Part shown: positions 22,028-33,458 of the stretch, piece after piece | Layout of the letters: every line of letters begins with the position of its first letter | How positions within the stretch are numbered: the first letter of the stretch is position 1 | NCBI GenBank assembly: GCA_964017065.1 | Contig: OZ024785.1 | Coordinates: 62,001-126,000 of the forward strand | Length of the DNA: 64,000 nucleotides | Direction of reading: 5' to 3' | Source of the DNA: Haliclona indistincta | Taxonomy: Eukaryota; Porifera; Demospongiae; Haplosclerida; Chalinidae | Notes under the pieces: model-generated | What the model was told of the DNA's origin: nothing | Database searches by the model: none | What the model saw: the letters and a program-made list of their open reading frames with translations, nothing else | Made by a program: the position numbers and the translations under genes

Positions 22028-22818
22028 TAGCATGCTATATGTGTTAGATTGACGTAGATAGCATGCTATATGTGCGTTAGTAGTGACATAGATAGTATGC
22101 TATATGTGTGTTAGTAGTGACATAGATAGTATGCTATATGTGTGTTAGTAGTGACATAGATAGTATGCTATATATGTGTTAGATTGACGTAGATAGCATG
22201 CTATATGTGTGTTAGTAGTGACATAGATAGTATGCTATATGTGTGTTAGTAGTGACATAGATAGTATGCTATATGTGTGTTAGTAGTGACATAGATAGTA
22301 TGCTATATGTGTGTTAGTAGTGACATAGATAGTATGCTATATGTGTGTTAGTAGTGACATAGATAGTATGCTATATGTGTGTTAGTAGTGACATAGATAG
22401 TATGCTATATGTGTGTTAGTAGTGACATAGATAGTATGCTATATGTGTGTTAGTAGTGACATAGATAGTATGCTATATGTGTGTTAGTAGTGACATAGAT
22501 AGTATGCTATATGTGTGTTAGTAGTGACATAGATAGTATGCTATATGTGTGTTAGTAGTGACATAGATAGTATGCTATATGTGTGTTAGTAGTGACATAG
22601 ATAGTATGCTATATGTGTGTTAGTAGTGACATAGATAGTATGCTATATGTGTGTTAGTAGTGACATAGATAGTATGCTATATGTGTGTTAGTAGTGACAT
22701 AGATAGTATGCTATATGTGTGTTAGTAGTGACATAGATAGTATGCTATATGTGTGTTAGTAGTGACATAGATAGTATGCTATATGTGTGTTAGTAGTGAC
22801 ATAGATAGCATGATATGT
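22028..22818. repeat. 34-bp satellite, about 23 copies
   Basis: Unit GTGACATAGATAGTATGCTA plus TATGTGTGTTAGTA. The central copies are identical, while edge copies carry TAGCATGCTATA (a palindromic core), a variant ATATATGTG and TTGACG in place of GTGACA. High internal homogeneity with divergent edges is typical of unequal exchange. Confidence 0.95.
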
Positions 22819-25204
22819 GTATTAGTAGTGTTATTGTATGATTATATACTGGACATTGCTATTGATAATAATTGAACTAGATTAACTACTTGTTCAAATG
22901 ATCAATATTTTCTTTTGTTTATAATAATTATGTTTTCTAAATAGTGTTAATTATTATCCTATCGCCAACGTATTCTGTTATTTTTAGCAAGAAATTACAT
23001 TGAATTTTGTTTGTTACCAAAGTTAAACTTTGATTTTTTTCCTCATATCAGTGAAGTATTTATCTTTATTATTATCATCAAAAAAATTAATAATGACGGC
23101 TCTAAAATATCTTTATGATGTTTATTTAATAACTTGTTGTTATTAACTAATAATTGACCACTTACTATGTTGCTAATTTTATTTTTTCCTAAGTTATGAA
23201 TTCTTGTAATGTAAATTAATTGTCAATGTTTTCACATTTTTTAACAATATTGATTTTATAATGAGATGTCTTGACTCTTACTCAGTTGAAGGGTATTGCT
23301 ATAATGAGATGGCTAACTTGTGCCATGATCACCCATTCTATTGACACACGACGATCTGAAACTTATCTTAATCTATCTTGTAAAAGATTGTGGTCCGTTT
23401 TCTCTGGCACGCTTGACGATTTGAAACTTATCTTGTAAATCGATTGCGACCCGTTTTCTCTGTCATTTTGCTGCGAAGAAAGCATACAAGTGGTCTGCAA
23501 ATAAACAGTTGAACGAATGGTGATCACTAACTTAATACAGTACATATGATACTGCTGCTTCAATACTACCAAGAGACTGATACTATTATATCATGGTGCT
23601 TAATATACTCATCATTGCCTCACCACTTCATTCCGAGCTGCTGTCTACGACATATCGATTGAGTTTAGTGTTTTTTGTCGTTATTGTCATCATTGATATA
23701 TATTGCTGCTTCGTTATAACGAACACAAGGTCTGAAGGAGTTACTTGTACTGAGAGATTGTGCTGAAGAAATTACTTTTGCTTTGAGATTTGAAAAAAGA
23801 AGCTAGTGTTCTTGGAACGCATATCCTGGCACTGGCCGATGGTTCACAAACAAACATCATCTGCAAAGTTGATACTCATTAAAATTTCCACTGAAATTAT
23901 TAGTTTTATTAAAATTTCCACTGAAATTATGTTATTAAAACTTGATTTCCCTCTCTATTTGACTAATACTTATTAATTTTTATAATTGTTCAGTGTGATT
24001 TTTTAATGAAAATTAGCAAAATATTTTTTTATTTGTAGCTCTCATTGTCAATTTTTTGTTTCAGAACCAATTATTTACTGATTAGCTGAATTACTTTGAA
24101 ATTATTTCTTTAATGACAAATCATTTTTTATCTCAATTGTAACAATCATTTCAATAAAACTTGTCCTATTAACTTTAAAAAATTTTTCTCGTATTGTCAA
24201 TAATGCCAATTTGAGTAAATAATTTATTTAATTTTCCCTCTCTTTTTTGATTAATACTTATTATTTTTGTTGTTGTTCCAAGTGATTTTTATGAAAATTA
24301 GTAAAATATATTTATTATAGCTCACATGTGTTTGTGATATTACTTTTCAGTTTTTGTTTATTTCAGAACCAATTGTTTTTATGATAAACTGAATTATTAA
24401 AAAATGTCTGAATGTAAATTTCAGTATCTTTCATCATAACTATGTATCATTGTTGTTTGAGTTTCAATTCAGCTAAACCAGTAACTGTTGTTTTTCAGTT
24501 GTGTATTTGTCAGTGTGTTTACTTTAATTTCGACAAAAGTTTATTTTATTCATCATCTTAATATTAATTTTTTATGTTAAACCCAAATAAGATCTTGCAT
24601 TGAGCCTCTAAAATGCATTAAGTCATAAGTTTATTCATTGATTACTGTTAATACTAAACTAGTGATGTCCAGTATAGTCTATCACACAACACTACTAATA
24701 ATACATGTGGTAGCATTATCACTAGTACTGGAGACTACACACAACCTGTCCACTATCTGTAGAATTGGTTCACTGTTTATTACATAATCACACGTGTTCA
24801 TAATTCAATCAATATTAGATAGCACAGCATCTGGTGTGATCAAATACTCATCTTGTGTTGGCGGATTGACGAGTAGATGAGTTAGCACAATGTTACAGTA
24901 TGGATACCAATGCTTTAGTGTACATTGATTACTTACTAGGTGTGCACTGTGCAATGCATTATACAATACAATAAGTAGGAATTTATACTGTACACATGTA
25001 AGTAGCCAATTACATGAGTTATGATGTTATCATAACTACTAGATCAGCTGTTACTAGTATGGAACACTACAACACTACATAATACACTGAATAAGAATTT
25101 ATACTGTACACATTGTTATGATAACTGCTGCAGTCAACTGTTTATAAGCACACTCAATTTTCTCCTTCTTCTGTCCATTGTCTTTCTTGTCTCAGAACTA
25201 AGCA
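22819..25204. other. AT-rich non-coding region with diverged duplications
   Basis: A roughly 80-bp imperfect tandem pair lies at 23350-23480 (CGATNTGAAACTTATCTT... CCGTTTTCTCT). A longer diverged tandem pair of about 285 bp starts at 23951 and 24236 (CCCTCTC...GANTAATACTTATT). No gene seen. Confidence 0.5.
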
Positions 25205-25660
25205 TCATTGTCCCTTTCTGTTTAGTAGTAAATTCTTTTCTTCTTGGACCTGGGATAAAATGAAAGAATTCAGTGTAGGTGCCCATGTGAAAATAATTTT
25301 ATGTACGTACCTAGAAACGAAATTCATCTTTTTTCCGATATGGATCCTGAAAGAGTTTCCTTTTTCGATGTCCAGTTGTAAAGTTGTTGACATTAAGACA
25401 GTCAAAGAAGCGATCCATAATCTCCACAAACAGAACATTCTCAGATGCTTCATCACCAATAACAGTCTTCATGCCATTTGCAACAGTTTGACTCAATGCA
25501 GAGCTTAGGCCATTCAAAATGTACTGCTGGTAGCTTACCCTTTCCTGATCGAACAGGTGTTTCTCAGTAAAACTGCAGTTTCGTGCGAGTCCTGTGGTGA
25601 TGATGAAACTTATCTTTACTATCATTGCTTCATTCCTCACCACTGGTCACTTATCATCAG
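25205..25660 (-). pseudogene. P-element/THAP9-like transposase fragment
   Basis: The minus strand encodes ALSQTVANGMKTVIGDEASE, then IMDRFFDCLNVNNFTTGHRK, then RKLFQDPYRKKDEFRF. The FFDCLNV..., R-K-xFQDPYR pattern is one I associate with the P-element/THAP9 transposase family, in the segment between the catalytic blocks. Only about 110 residues are continuous; the THAP finger and catalytic residues are not visible. A short fragment with no TIRs found. Confidence 0.5.
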
Positions 25661-25879
25661 CCACTGAAAGAATTTTATTATAGAGAACTTTATCTGATTG
25701 CTATGGCAAAATGTAATCACCCGGTCGCGATAATGACATACCTACTTAATGACAGTTTTTATTAGTTTTACAATGAATCTCTCAGCATGCAGGACTCTAG
25801 TCCAGTTGCCACTGTGTGTTTGTAACAACTTCCTTTTGAACCTGCTTGTTTGACCACAGCTTAGCAGTTACTGAATTCA

Positions 25880-26545
25880 GGGTGTGTAGGGCAATTGCAT
25901 GGTCAATTCCCTTCTTCAATTTTACTATGAATGCTCCCTTTTCAAAACTAGTTATGATGTCTCTTTGGTATTGATAGATATCTGTGGCACTAGCCTTTGA
26001 TAGCAGGGTTGGTCATGCGTTGAAAACAGAGCTGCCATACATTTTAAGCAAGACACTCGAAGGTCCCAATTTGTTGTTCTTATTGCTAAAAACTTGCTGA
26101 TATAACGGAAACAGTCGAAAAAAAAAACGAAGCTGCACCAAAATTTCTAAGTATCATCACGCTGTTGCTGGTGATGAATGAATTCAATGCATTCTGTTAC
26201 AACTGAAGTCTGACTAACTAGTAGCTGCATATTATTGATTTAATCATGTGGAGTGTGTAGAGACCTGTCACACTTTAACCAATACACTCTAACGAAGTAC
26301 ACTTCCACAGTCTGATGTGATACTATTGGTCTCCCTGCACTGACCATGGGTACCATGGTCCCACGCGGGACAGTAATTGCAATGCTGAGAAGAGATCTGT
26401 CACACTTTATCTAATGACTTGTTTACTGTATTCTATTTTAGCTATTCTTTGTATTATGTTTTAGCAATCGTCTGACCAGAACTTTTAAGTGAACATGTGT
26501 AAAACTTCTTCTTAAAAAATGTTTGGTTTATCTGCATTAGTGAAT
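25880..26545 (-). repeat. Copy 1 of a 0.67-kb transposon segment (partner at 30215-30905)
   Basis: This block matches 30215-30905 almost throughout, from the coding part (AATTGCATGGTCAATTCCCT) to AT-rich downstream sequence. In this copy the coding frame (family of the gene at 28738-30564) is broken. Its right end is directly followed by the GC-rich repeat at 26560. Confidence 0.8.
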
Positions 26546-26559
26546 GAAGGACAGTACGT

Positions 26560-26696
26560 CTAAATTTTCTTTTTTTTATTGTAAGTAGCATTGACCGGGT
26601 ACTTGGAACTTGCCTCCGGGCGTGTGGCCGCGTCGAAATAGAAAGGTCCCGGTTAACGGTTCCTGGTCGATAGAGTAAATTCTATAATGAACAATA
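26560..26696. repeat. GC-rich SINE-like dispersed repeat, copy 1
   Basis: One of three copies (others at 37692-37834 and 56252-56386). Shared body: CGTCTAAATTTTC, a T-run, ATTGTAAGTAGC, a GC-rich core (TTGACCGGGTACTTGGAACT ... GGTCCCGGTTAACGGTTCCT) and GAACAATAAT. Core segments TTGACCGGG and CCCGGTTAA can pair, as can GGAAC and GTTCC. On the minus strand it ends in an A-rich tail (CAATAAAAAAAA). Likely a SINE or a structured RNA-derived repeat. Confidence 0.75.
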
Positions 26697-26729
26697 ATGT
26701 TTTCTATAGTCATACCTTTATGCGAGCAT

Positions 26730-27225
26730 AGCTTGGAATTCTGTTTTGATGATCTGTGTCTTGAGCAGCTTGAAGAGGCGCAGTAAATCGTAAAACAAGT
26801 CTGTTAACTGTCTTCAAGTCACTCGATCTTGTAAAGCATCAACTGTGCCTTTCAAATCTCCCATCTGACAGCCTAGTCCTCATACTTTTTCTTGTAGTGA
26901 GAACAAAAATCTTTGTTGCTGTGTAGATGCTTGAATCAGGTCTTCCAGTTTCTTCATCATATTCTCCAGGCCACTACCCATGGGACTGATTTGTTCACGG
27001 CCCAACTGGTGACGAGTTTTCGCAGCGCCGGGTTATGTCTAGTTGTACCTGACCCGCGGCTGTACATCATGTCAGATGGTATTCCTGATCTGCCAGATGC
27101 TATCATACTGAACAGAAGTGACTGTGAAGGTTTTGACAACAACTACTGGTTTGTTTCAACTACAACTAGTGCCAACCCGAGCCTACGGAGCCTGTTTAGC
27201 TACCTTCTTCACGGTGTTAACTGCT
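26730..27225 (-). pseudogene. Coiled-coil-type coding fragment linked to a Crypton-like remnant, copy A
   Basis: The minus-strand frames read LGREQISPMGSGLENMMKKL and QASTQQQRFLFSLQEK, then CQMGDLKGTVDALQDR, broken by a stop and frame changes. It is about 95% identical to 34745-35155. A heptad-like pattern suggests a coiled coil. It follows the recombinase fragment on the same strand, so the two probably belong to one repeated unit. Confidence 0.5.
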
Positions 27226-27498
27226 TCACAGGCGCAGGCGTGGAACATTGTCATTGAGTGTTGTTTTCCCTAGTGGCTGCTTCGTAAACAAGAAGGTGTC
27301 AGTTGGGGAGCGTGATGACTGTAAATAAAATGCATTTAGCAAATGCTCATCCAGGCATAGCTGTCTGTATTTCTTAAATAAGGTTACAAAGCACCTTTCA
27401 GGATTCTCAGTGTTGCTGTGGTGTTTGACAACCTTTGGCTTTGTTTTGCGGCCCTTCAATCCACCCTGGTAGTTCTTTGAGCATTTACTGCAATTCAC
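27226..27498 (-). pseudogene. Crypton-type tyrosine recombinase fragment, copy A
   Basis: Minus-strand KNYQGGLKGRKTKPKVVKHH, SNTENPERCFVTLFKKYRQL and SPTDTFLFTKQPLGKTTLN closely parallel residues 285-360 of the intact recombinase at 51279-52817. Compared with copy B (35108-35690), about 270 bp carrying the catalytic H-R-H-Y part is deleted near 27235. Confidence 0.75.
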
Positions 27499-27861
27499 AG
27501 CTTATACAAAGTACCGGCTGCCCACCTGCCCTTCAAGATGTACTTCTATACAATTTGATAGTATAATTTTGTTCACCAGAAGTTGATTCAATTTTGATTT
27601 CATGGAAGGAAACACCTAATGTTTTGATCCTTGTTTTCTCTCACCAGGATAGACTGATTCTCGGTCTGATTGCACTTTAGCAATGCCTAGGAACCGAGAA
27701 ACCTCGCTAGCTAGCCTGAAATCAGTGCAACTCGATGAACGGTGTGACTAAATGAGTAAATGACACTGATTGTAATCTTACCTGGATACAGGATGTATAC
27801 AGAATATTCAAAGTAAGTATGCACAGGAAGTTGTCTTAGTAAAGCCACTAGCCAAGCCTAC

Positions 27862-28105
27862 CTAATGCTGGTTTCCATTGACGACGATGCACCTTCCCAG
27901 TTTTTGTGACATTCGTGTTCTGCTGCCTCTTTGCCCTCTGTCTCTGCTCTAGCACAAACACTGCAGTGCTTGTTTCTAACACCTGCATGCAGGAGCTTCT
28001 TAGTTTCCTTGCCAACAACTATTCCTACACCTGATTTGGCATTATAGCTGTGCTTGTGAGACCTCTTACTCCAGCCTGCATCGGACAGGTCATTTTAACT
28101 GATGA
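27862..28105 (-). pseudogene. Mutator-like transposase exon
   Basis: The minus strand reads DAGWSKRSHKHSYNAKSGVG, KETKKLLHAGVRNKHCSVC, then EHECHKNWEGASSSMETS, ending at donor TTAG|GTAGGC (27862/27861). Asp-x-x-Trp-S-K-R, the CxxC and the KNWxGxSxxME block are hallmarks, as I recall them, of the Mutator-like transposase domain common in cnidarian and sponge repeats. The frame meets a TAA just upstream (about 28100), so the exon is truncated or mutated. A related C-terminal piece lies at 49471-49770. Confidence 0.65.
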
Positions 28106-28211
28106 CATTTCCAAGTGTAATATGTAAGCCTGGTGGACTAACCTAAGAATCAAATATAACATCAAATTTAACATCAAATTTAACCCCTTAATGTTTTAAC
28201 CCCTTAAAGTA

Positions 28212-28420
28212 TCAATTTCTAGTCTTCCAGCCTACCTTATCTGGCACATTATTCCAAGAGAAGTTTGATATTGTCCTGATGTGATGCATAACTTTTCGTA
28301 ACACCATGGTTTCGCTTGCATCGTCTCGGGAGAGAAATTTCTCTATTGATGCGTACTGAAGTGCTTTGATAAGACGGTCAGTCTTCGTCATTAGGCCGTC
28401 TGGCCCCATTGCTGCTTGTA
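28212..28420. repeat. Dispersed repeat with relatives at 48450-48640 and 48930-49060
   Basis: Shared stretches include ATTATTCCAAGAGAAG, ATGGTTTCGCTTGCATCGTC, GAGAGAAATTTCTCT and TTATTAGGCCGT. The minus strand has a short frame (HIRTISNFSWNN), but coding status is doubtful. Confidence 0.6.
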
Positions 28421-28737
28421 CGCTTTGTCATAATAGTTTTTTAAAGTCTTAATTTCTGTCAAATCAGACCTTCGTGCCTGTTTTTTTCATAGTAATTCCT
28501 TCATATATTGTCTTATCATGACAATATACACACCAATAGTAGCTCCAGAACGCCATGCGGAGAACTTAATTTACGTCAATGAAATAATTATGGGTACAAT
28601 GGTTTAACTTTTGGTACTTCATGGGTGTTCAGATCACTTAATGATTTGTACATCTCAGATCAGCAAAAAATTGTTAATGATTACGTATAGCTACCTGTTA
28701 TACCAGTGTAGGCTACTGTGTGCACGCTACTAGTCAG

Positions 28738-30564
28738 CTACAAAGTCCTTTTCTTGACTTTGCATTTTACTTGTCTGCGGATTGGATTCACAAAGATGCA
28801 CCGGGTAAGTTTCCTGGGTTGAAAAAACTGCGTTGATCTGTGGAGATTCTGCCCAACGCCGTTGCTTCTAAAAATGCATCTAATGATGAGGCCATTCCTG
28901 CTGAAGAATAAGTGAAACACAACACAACGCGAGGAAGTCTCTTGTATGATCGCCACTTGTTTTGTCCAGTCTAAGGTAGTACCAAATGGAGAGTCTGTGT
29001 AAGTGTAACGAGCCTCTAATTTGTTTGTCCATTTGGATTTATTCCCTTTATGTGGGGTCCCATCTATTTTAGAAAGAGATCGTGGTAGTAGAGAATATTG
29101 TTCCTTGCTTTCATCAAACTGATGGCTGCCCTGATTGCACCATGCTAATCTTTTTCGTAGGTATTTGTTGATATCACGCTGCTCCTTTTCTTCCTGAGAT
29201 ATTCTTTTTTTAGAGCTTTGGGTGGAGACATTGTGAGAAGCCGCTTGCGCCTTATGTTGTACACTGGGTAATTGATGTGTTACATAGTTAAGGGGGCGGT
29301 GCATGATTTTATGGGGGACTTTGATGTGCTGCATCTTGTTTTCTGCTTAGCATATATGCACAAAAGTGCTTTTATTGATTAGACTAAGTCTAACACTACC
29401 TGCCGTGCAACTATGGCGAGCTGGTGACGCTCTCGGGTACGCACAAAAGACCTCGCTTCTGCTACATGGTTTGTACACGTTTTCTCGACTTCTGAGCTAG
29501 AGATCGACGCGCTGTAAACGCAGTACTATTCAGTACCATCTTGCGCAGAAACGTATAGAGCGATTTGTCGATATTCGTTCGCGAAGGTAGCAAAGCAGCG
29601 TTCGTGCACTAGAAAAAACTACGCTGTAAAAAAAGTAAGCGCTATTACGAAAATTCGCTCTATACGTTTGTGTGCAAGATGCTACTGAATAGCACTGCGT
29701 TTACAGTGCGTCGATCTCTTGCTCAGAAGTCGAAAAAACGTCTACTAACCATCCGTGTATTATTTCTGCCATACTCTTATGGGAGATCGGTTTGTTTATA
29801 AATAGTTATTCAACTATGAATAATTTGAATATTAAGTCCTTGCACCGCCACCTTAACGTACCCTTGCTCTCCAACTTGACGTGCATTTAAGAGGTCATGA
29901 GTTTGTGCTACAGCGGCTTGTGTATTTGTGAAAAAATTTACTAACCCTCGATTACTGTCAATGACTGTAGTGAACAGTGAGTGTGCAGCAATTACAGTAC
30001 GTATCTTAAGCACATTTTCTTCCCATTTTTTGGATGTTGTGCTCCTGTCCCAAATAGATGCTTGAGAATTTACTGGACACATACTGGTTGGAATCACTGG
30101 GAAGCAAACTGCTTATGAGCTTTGATCCGATAAGAGAAAAAATATGTGGTCTTTTTTAAGTACGAAGATGTTGGTCGAACAAGTGGCATTTTTAGGTCTT
30201 TGTTAATACGTATTTCATGTGCCTCATCCAAGGCAATTGCATGGTCAATTCCCTTCTTCAATTTTACTATGAATGCTCCCTTTTCAAAACTAGTTATGAT
30301 GTCTCTTGGGTATTGATAGATATCAGCAAGATGTTTTGGGACTAGCCTTTGATAGCAGGGTTGGTCATACGCTGAAAACAGAGCTGCCATACTTTTTAAG
30401 CTAGACACTCGAATGTCCCAATTTGTTGTTCTTATTGCTAAAAACTTGCTGATATAACGGAAACAGTCGAAAAAAACATAGCCGCACCAAAATTTCCAAG
30501 TATCATCACGCTGTTGCTGGTAATGAGTGAATTCAGTGAATTCTGTTAAAACTGAAGTCAGCAT
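28738..30564 (-). pseudogene. Large transposon gene, 5' half, of the XPG-like nuclease family
   Basis: Three minus-strand blocks in order: 30564-30094 (TWKFWCGYVFFDCFRYISKF, TTNWDIRVSSLKSMAALFSA, LDEAHEIRINKDLKMPLVRP), 30097-29810 (DRSTTSKKWEENVLKIRT, LLNARQVGEQGY) and 29334-28738 (LPRSLSKIDGTPHKGNKSKW). I recall this order in one large repetitive protein of sponges and corals whose C-terminal half carries EETDTR, SPDTD and GCDY motifs; that half appears at 53712-54613. Frame changes between blocks, and an inverted repeat at 29480-29745, show that this copy is broken. Confidence 0.5.
29480..29745. mobile_element. Foldback/MITE with about 85-bp arms
   Basis: The left arm (CGACTTCTGAGCTAGAGATC...GTATAGAGCGA) is mirrored by 29660-29740 with a few mismatches. 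It lies between two blocks of the XPG-like transposon gene. Confidence 0.65.
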
Positions 30565-30905
30565 ATAATTATTGATAGCTGCATATAATTATTGATTTAA
30601 TCATGTGGAGTGTGAAGAGATCTGTCACACTTTAACCAATACACTCTAAGGAAGAACACTTCCACAGTCTGATGTCATACTATTGCTCTCCCTGCACTGA
30701 CCATGGTCCCACGTGGGACAGTAATTGCAATGCTGAGAAGAGATCTGTCACACTTTATCTACTGACTTGTCTACTGTATTCTATTTTAGCTATTCTTTGT
30801 ATTATGTTTTAGCAATCGTCTGACCTTTTAAGTGAACATGTGTAAAACTTCTTCTTAAAAATTTTTTGGTTTGTCTGCATTAGTTTATAATGGAATGAAG
30901 GACAG
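30215..30905 (-). repeat. Copy 2 of the 0.67-kb transposon segment
   Basis: Partner of 25880-26545. Part of it is the coding block of the 28738-30564 gene; the rest (30565-30905) is non-coding upstream sequence, so the duplication is at DNA level. Confidence 0.8.
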
Positions 30906-30919
30906 TCCAGACAATTTAT

Positions 30920-31300
30920 CTAACTGATCCATGTTGTCTTGAGTAGGCAGACAGCTTCACGATTCAGTGGAAACACTCCTGTAGTTTTGAATCCACCAAT
31001 AATATTTCCCATTGTCATAGCCTTCATCCATGCTGCTGAGAATAATTCAGATAAATTATATCCACAAACTACTTCTCCTGGGTTTCAGGACATATAGTGC
31101 TGACATGTACTCTCCAATGAGTTTTTAAAGGACCAAAGCACCCCTTGTCAAGAGGTTGGGCAAAGTGAGTAGTGTGCGGTGGCAGAGCAAAAACATAGAC
31201 TTTCTGTTTAGCAGCAAGTTTAATAGTATCTGGGCAGTAATGACTAGAGCGGCCATCAAGTAGCAGCAAAAGTGGTCTTGCTTTAAAGGGCAGTACGCAT
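30920..31300 (-). pseudogene. pogo/Tigger-type DDE transposase C-terminal part
   Basis: The minus strand reads RPLLLLLDGRSSHYCPDTIK, YVFALPPHTTHFAQPLDKGC and FGPLKTHWR, then in another frame downstream NLSELFSAAWMKAMT and GFKTTGVFPLN. The LLLDGxSSHxxP, LPPxTTHxxQPLDxG and GFxxxGVxPxN motifs are diagnostic of the pogo/Tigger DDE_1 transposase. The first catalytic block and the N-terminal DNA-binding domain are missing, and the frame changes near 31069. Confidence 0.85.
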
Positions 31301-32470
31301 GCGCGTGATCGATAGCGAATGTGGTCTAGCATCAGTGTCTTGTGTAGTATGATAATGAATAATAATGTTATAATGAATAATAATTTTATCTTTGAAAAGC
31401 CAGTCATCCATCTATGGGTGGATCAGCTCAGCATAGACGAGCCTAGTCTTGGAATCCAACGCCAGTTTTCATCAAGAATTCAATTATAGCAACAACTAGT
31501 GCGATGCAATATAGTTTCATGAATATTGCTTCATAAAGTACGAGAAGAAATAGCGTGAGTAGTCGTCCACAAACGTACTCACATAATTTTTGGATGTCGG
31601 TACCGGCCCGGCACTGTGGACACAGCAGATGTACAATAAAAAAATAATTCGGTTCAGGGAGGTCAGTTCTGTCAATAAAAAATAATTCATTTCTGTCAGT
31701 TCTTAATTGCTTTTTTGGAAGAAGCCATTGTGGCTGTCTCCTAGTACCCATTGTACCCACACCTGTGTTTTGTAGTTAATGTTATTTTGTGAGGGAAGGA
31801 TGATGATGTATTGTAAGATAAATTATTGTAAGTATATCATGTGCAAACCCAAACAATGTATTGTTTGCCTAGTAATGCCATAATTTTTTATTATTATTTT
31901 ATAGGTTACGTATGAGCCAGCTGGTTCTTTATAAATGCTTTAGGGTTTAGACATGTCAACTGTTTTTTTGTATTTTACCAAAGCAGCCCAGTGAAATTTT
32001 GATCTTGCTACTTTCAGCGTATCTTTTAGATTGATGTGACCTATTATAAAATCGTTTGTGCCATTTGAGGGAAAAGTTGTCTTGACAGTCCTATTTGGTA
32101 ATTCATTGAGTGCTGAAACTGAATTCACTGTCTGCCAGCTGATTAAAGACACACCCACTCCAGGGGTGTGGTTTAAATTGTGACCGCATGGTCTAGTCAG
32201 TTTCTGAAAAAATGAATATGTAAAAAATTAATGAACAGCACAATCATTCATGGTATAATAGTTGTCAAATAACATACCACCAGACTTGAGCACAGTGGCG
32301 TCGTACAGCTCACCATCCTCCCACCTCGCCATCAGCTGATGTCCCTCTCTGAATTAATTCAAGTTCCTCCAAGCGGGAGGGATAAAATTGAAAATTCTAG
32401 GTTATCCTCACTTAGCACCTTTGCAACACCGTTTTTGCAACATATGAAGCTTCACCTTTGATAAAGGTAA
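31301..32470. other. No supported gene
   Basis: Minus-strand frames at 31443-31760 and 31940-32158 lack recognisable motifs; the second has a KFHWAALVKYKK segment that faintly resembles KFHWDAL at 55363-55629. Confidence 0.3.
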
Positions 32471-32674
32471 ATGAAACAAATCTTGACTTTGGCCGACAAC
32501 AGACGGGAGACGGGAGCAGCCACAACAAAGACGGCAGCAGTCAAGAGACAGGAGGAGCCAGGAGACGGGATACAGGAGACGGGAGCAGCCACGGGTCAGG
32601 AGAGGGGAGCAGCCACGGGATTTGTCTCTGAGACGCCTCTCAGCTGGAGGAAGCACCATCACGACCACGATTAG
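32471..32674 (+). CDS. Purine-rich short ORF, uncertain
   Basis: A 67-codon plus-strand frame (MKQILTLADNRRETGAATTK...) encodes GAAT-type repeats from GGGAGCAGCCAC repeats and ends in HHHDHD. No homology recognised; it may simply be a simple-repeat frame. Confidence 0.2.
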   Translation: MKQILTLADNRRETGAATTKTAAVKRQEEPGDGIQETGAATGQERGAATGFVSETPLSWRKHHHDHD

Positions 32675-32838
32675 TAGCACTGCTAGTCGTGCTTATCAAG
32701 CCAAGCAGGAAAACGAGCCAACCATATCACAGCCAGCCCGTTCCTAACCGTCGCCTGCAGCAGGTAATATGATTGTTTCGTCTTTCATGCCCACGCATGT
32801 TTACATTAGACACCTGTCCCACTTCAGGAGGCATGGTC

Positions 32839-33370
32839 GCCTTATTGAGAGCACAGTTCAACAATCCACTGCACGTTGCATACTGCATACTGCAGGTATT
32901 ACTGAGGCTAGGAGCTGATTGCGAGGTGCTGGATGAAGAATGGATGACAGCTGAAGAAGAGGCACAAGAGATGGGAGAGAATGAGTGCGTGTTACTGCTG
33001 CGAGACCATCATGCCAGTTTGCAGGAAGAAGTGACCAGAACATGTGTCAGGCATTTGTAAACATGATGATCATTATCAGTAGCGATCATGATAGCAGCAT
33101 CAGTGCCTTATTGAGAGCACAGTTCAACAATCCACTGCACGTTGCATACTGCATACTGCAGGTATTACTGAGGCTAGGAGCTGATTGCGAGGTGCTGGAT
33201 GAAGAATGGATGACAGCTGAAGAAGAGGCACAAGAGATGGGAGAGAATGAGTGCGTGTTACTGCTGCGAGACCATCATGCCAGTTTGCAGGAAGAAGTGA
33301 CCAGAACATGTGTCAGGCATTTGTAAACATGATGATCATTATCAGTAGCGATCATGATAGCAGCATCAGT
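32839..33370 (+). repeat. Perfect 266-bp tandem duplication carrying an ankyrin-like coding segment
   Basis: 32839-33104 is repeated at 33105-33370 with no difference that I can find. Each copy encodes LHVAYCILQVLLRLGADCEV, then EEWMTAEEEAQEMGENECVL, then LLRDHHASLQEE, which fits the LLxxGAD...TAxxxAxxxGxxxxxxLL signature of one ankyrin repeat plus a helix, and each ends in a stop (33060 and 33326). A typical ankyrin protein has several repeats, so this is a terminal exon or a fragment. The exactness of the duplication means it is very recent or an assembly artefact. Confidence 0.7.
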
Positions 33371-33417
33371 GATGATCATGACGCTAATATAGTGCCACCA
33401 ATAATATAGTGCCACCA

Positions 33418-33458
33418 TTTTTTAGTGTATGTATAGTGCCACATACATACACTAAAAA
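33418..33458. repeat. 16-bp hairpin
   Basis: TTTTTAGTGTATGTAT and its inverse around AGTGCCAC; next to two copies of ATATAGTGCCACCA. Confidence 0.7.

Noticed and set aside
22028..22818. Regular repeats resembling a CRISPR array
   Set aside because: Units are contiguous 34-bp tandem repeats with no unique spacers, in a eukaryotic context.
26560..26696. tRNA gene or tRNA-derived SINE
   Set aside because: No convincing A box plus B box pair and no cloverleaf by eye; kept only as a SINE-like repeat.
26913..27257. 114-codon plus-strand frame, also at 34837-35094
   Set aside because: Antisense to the coiled-coil coding fragment; present twice only because the unit is duplicated.
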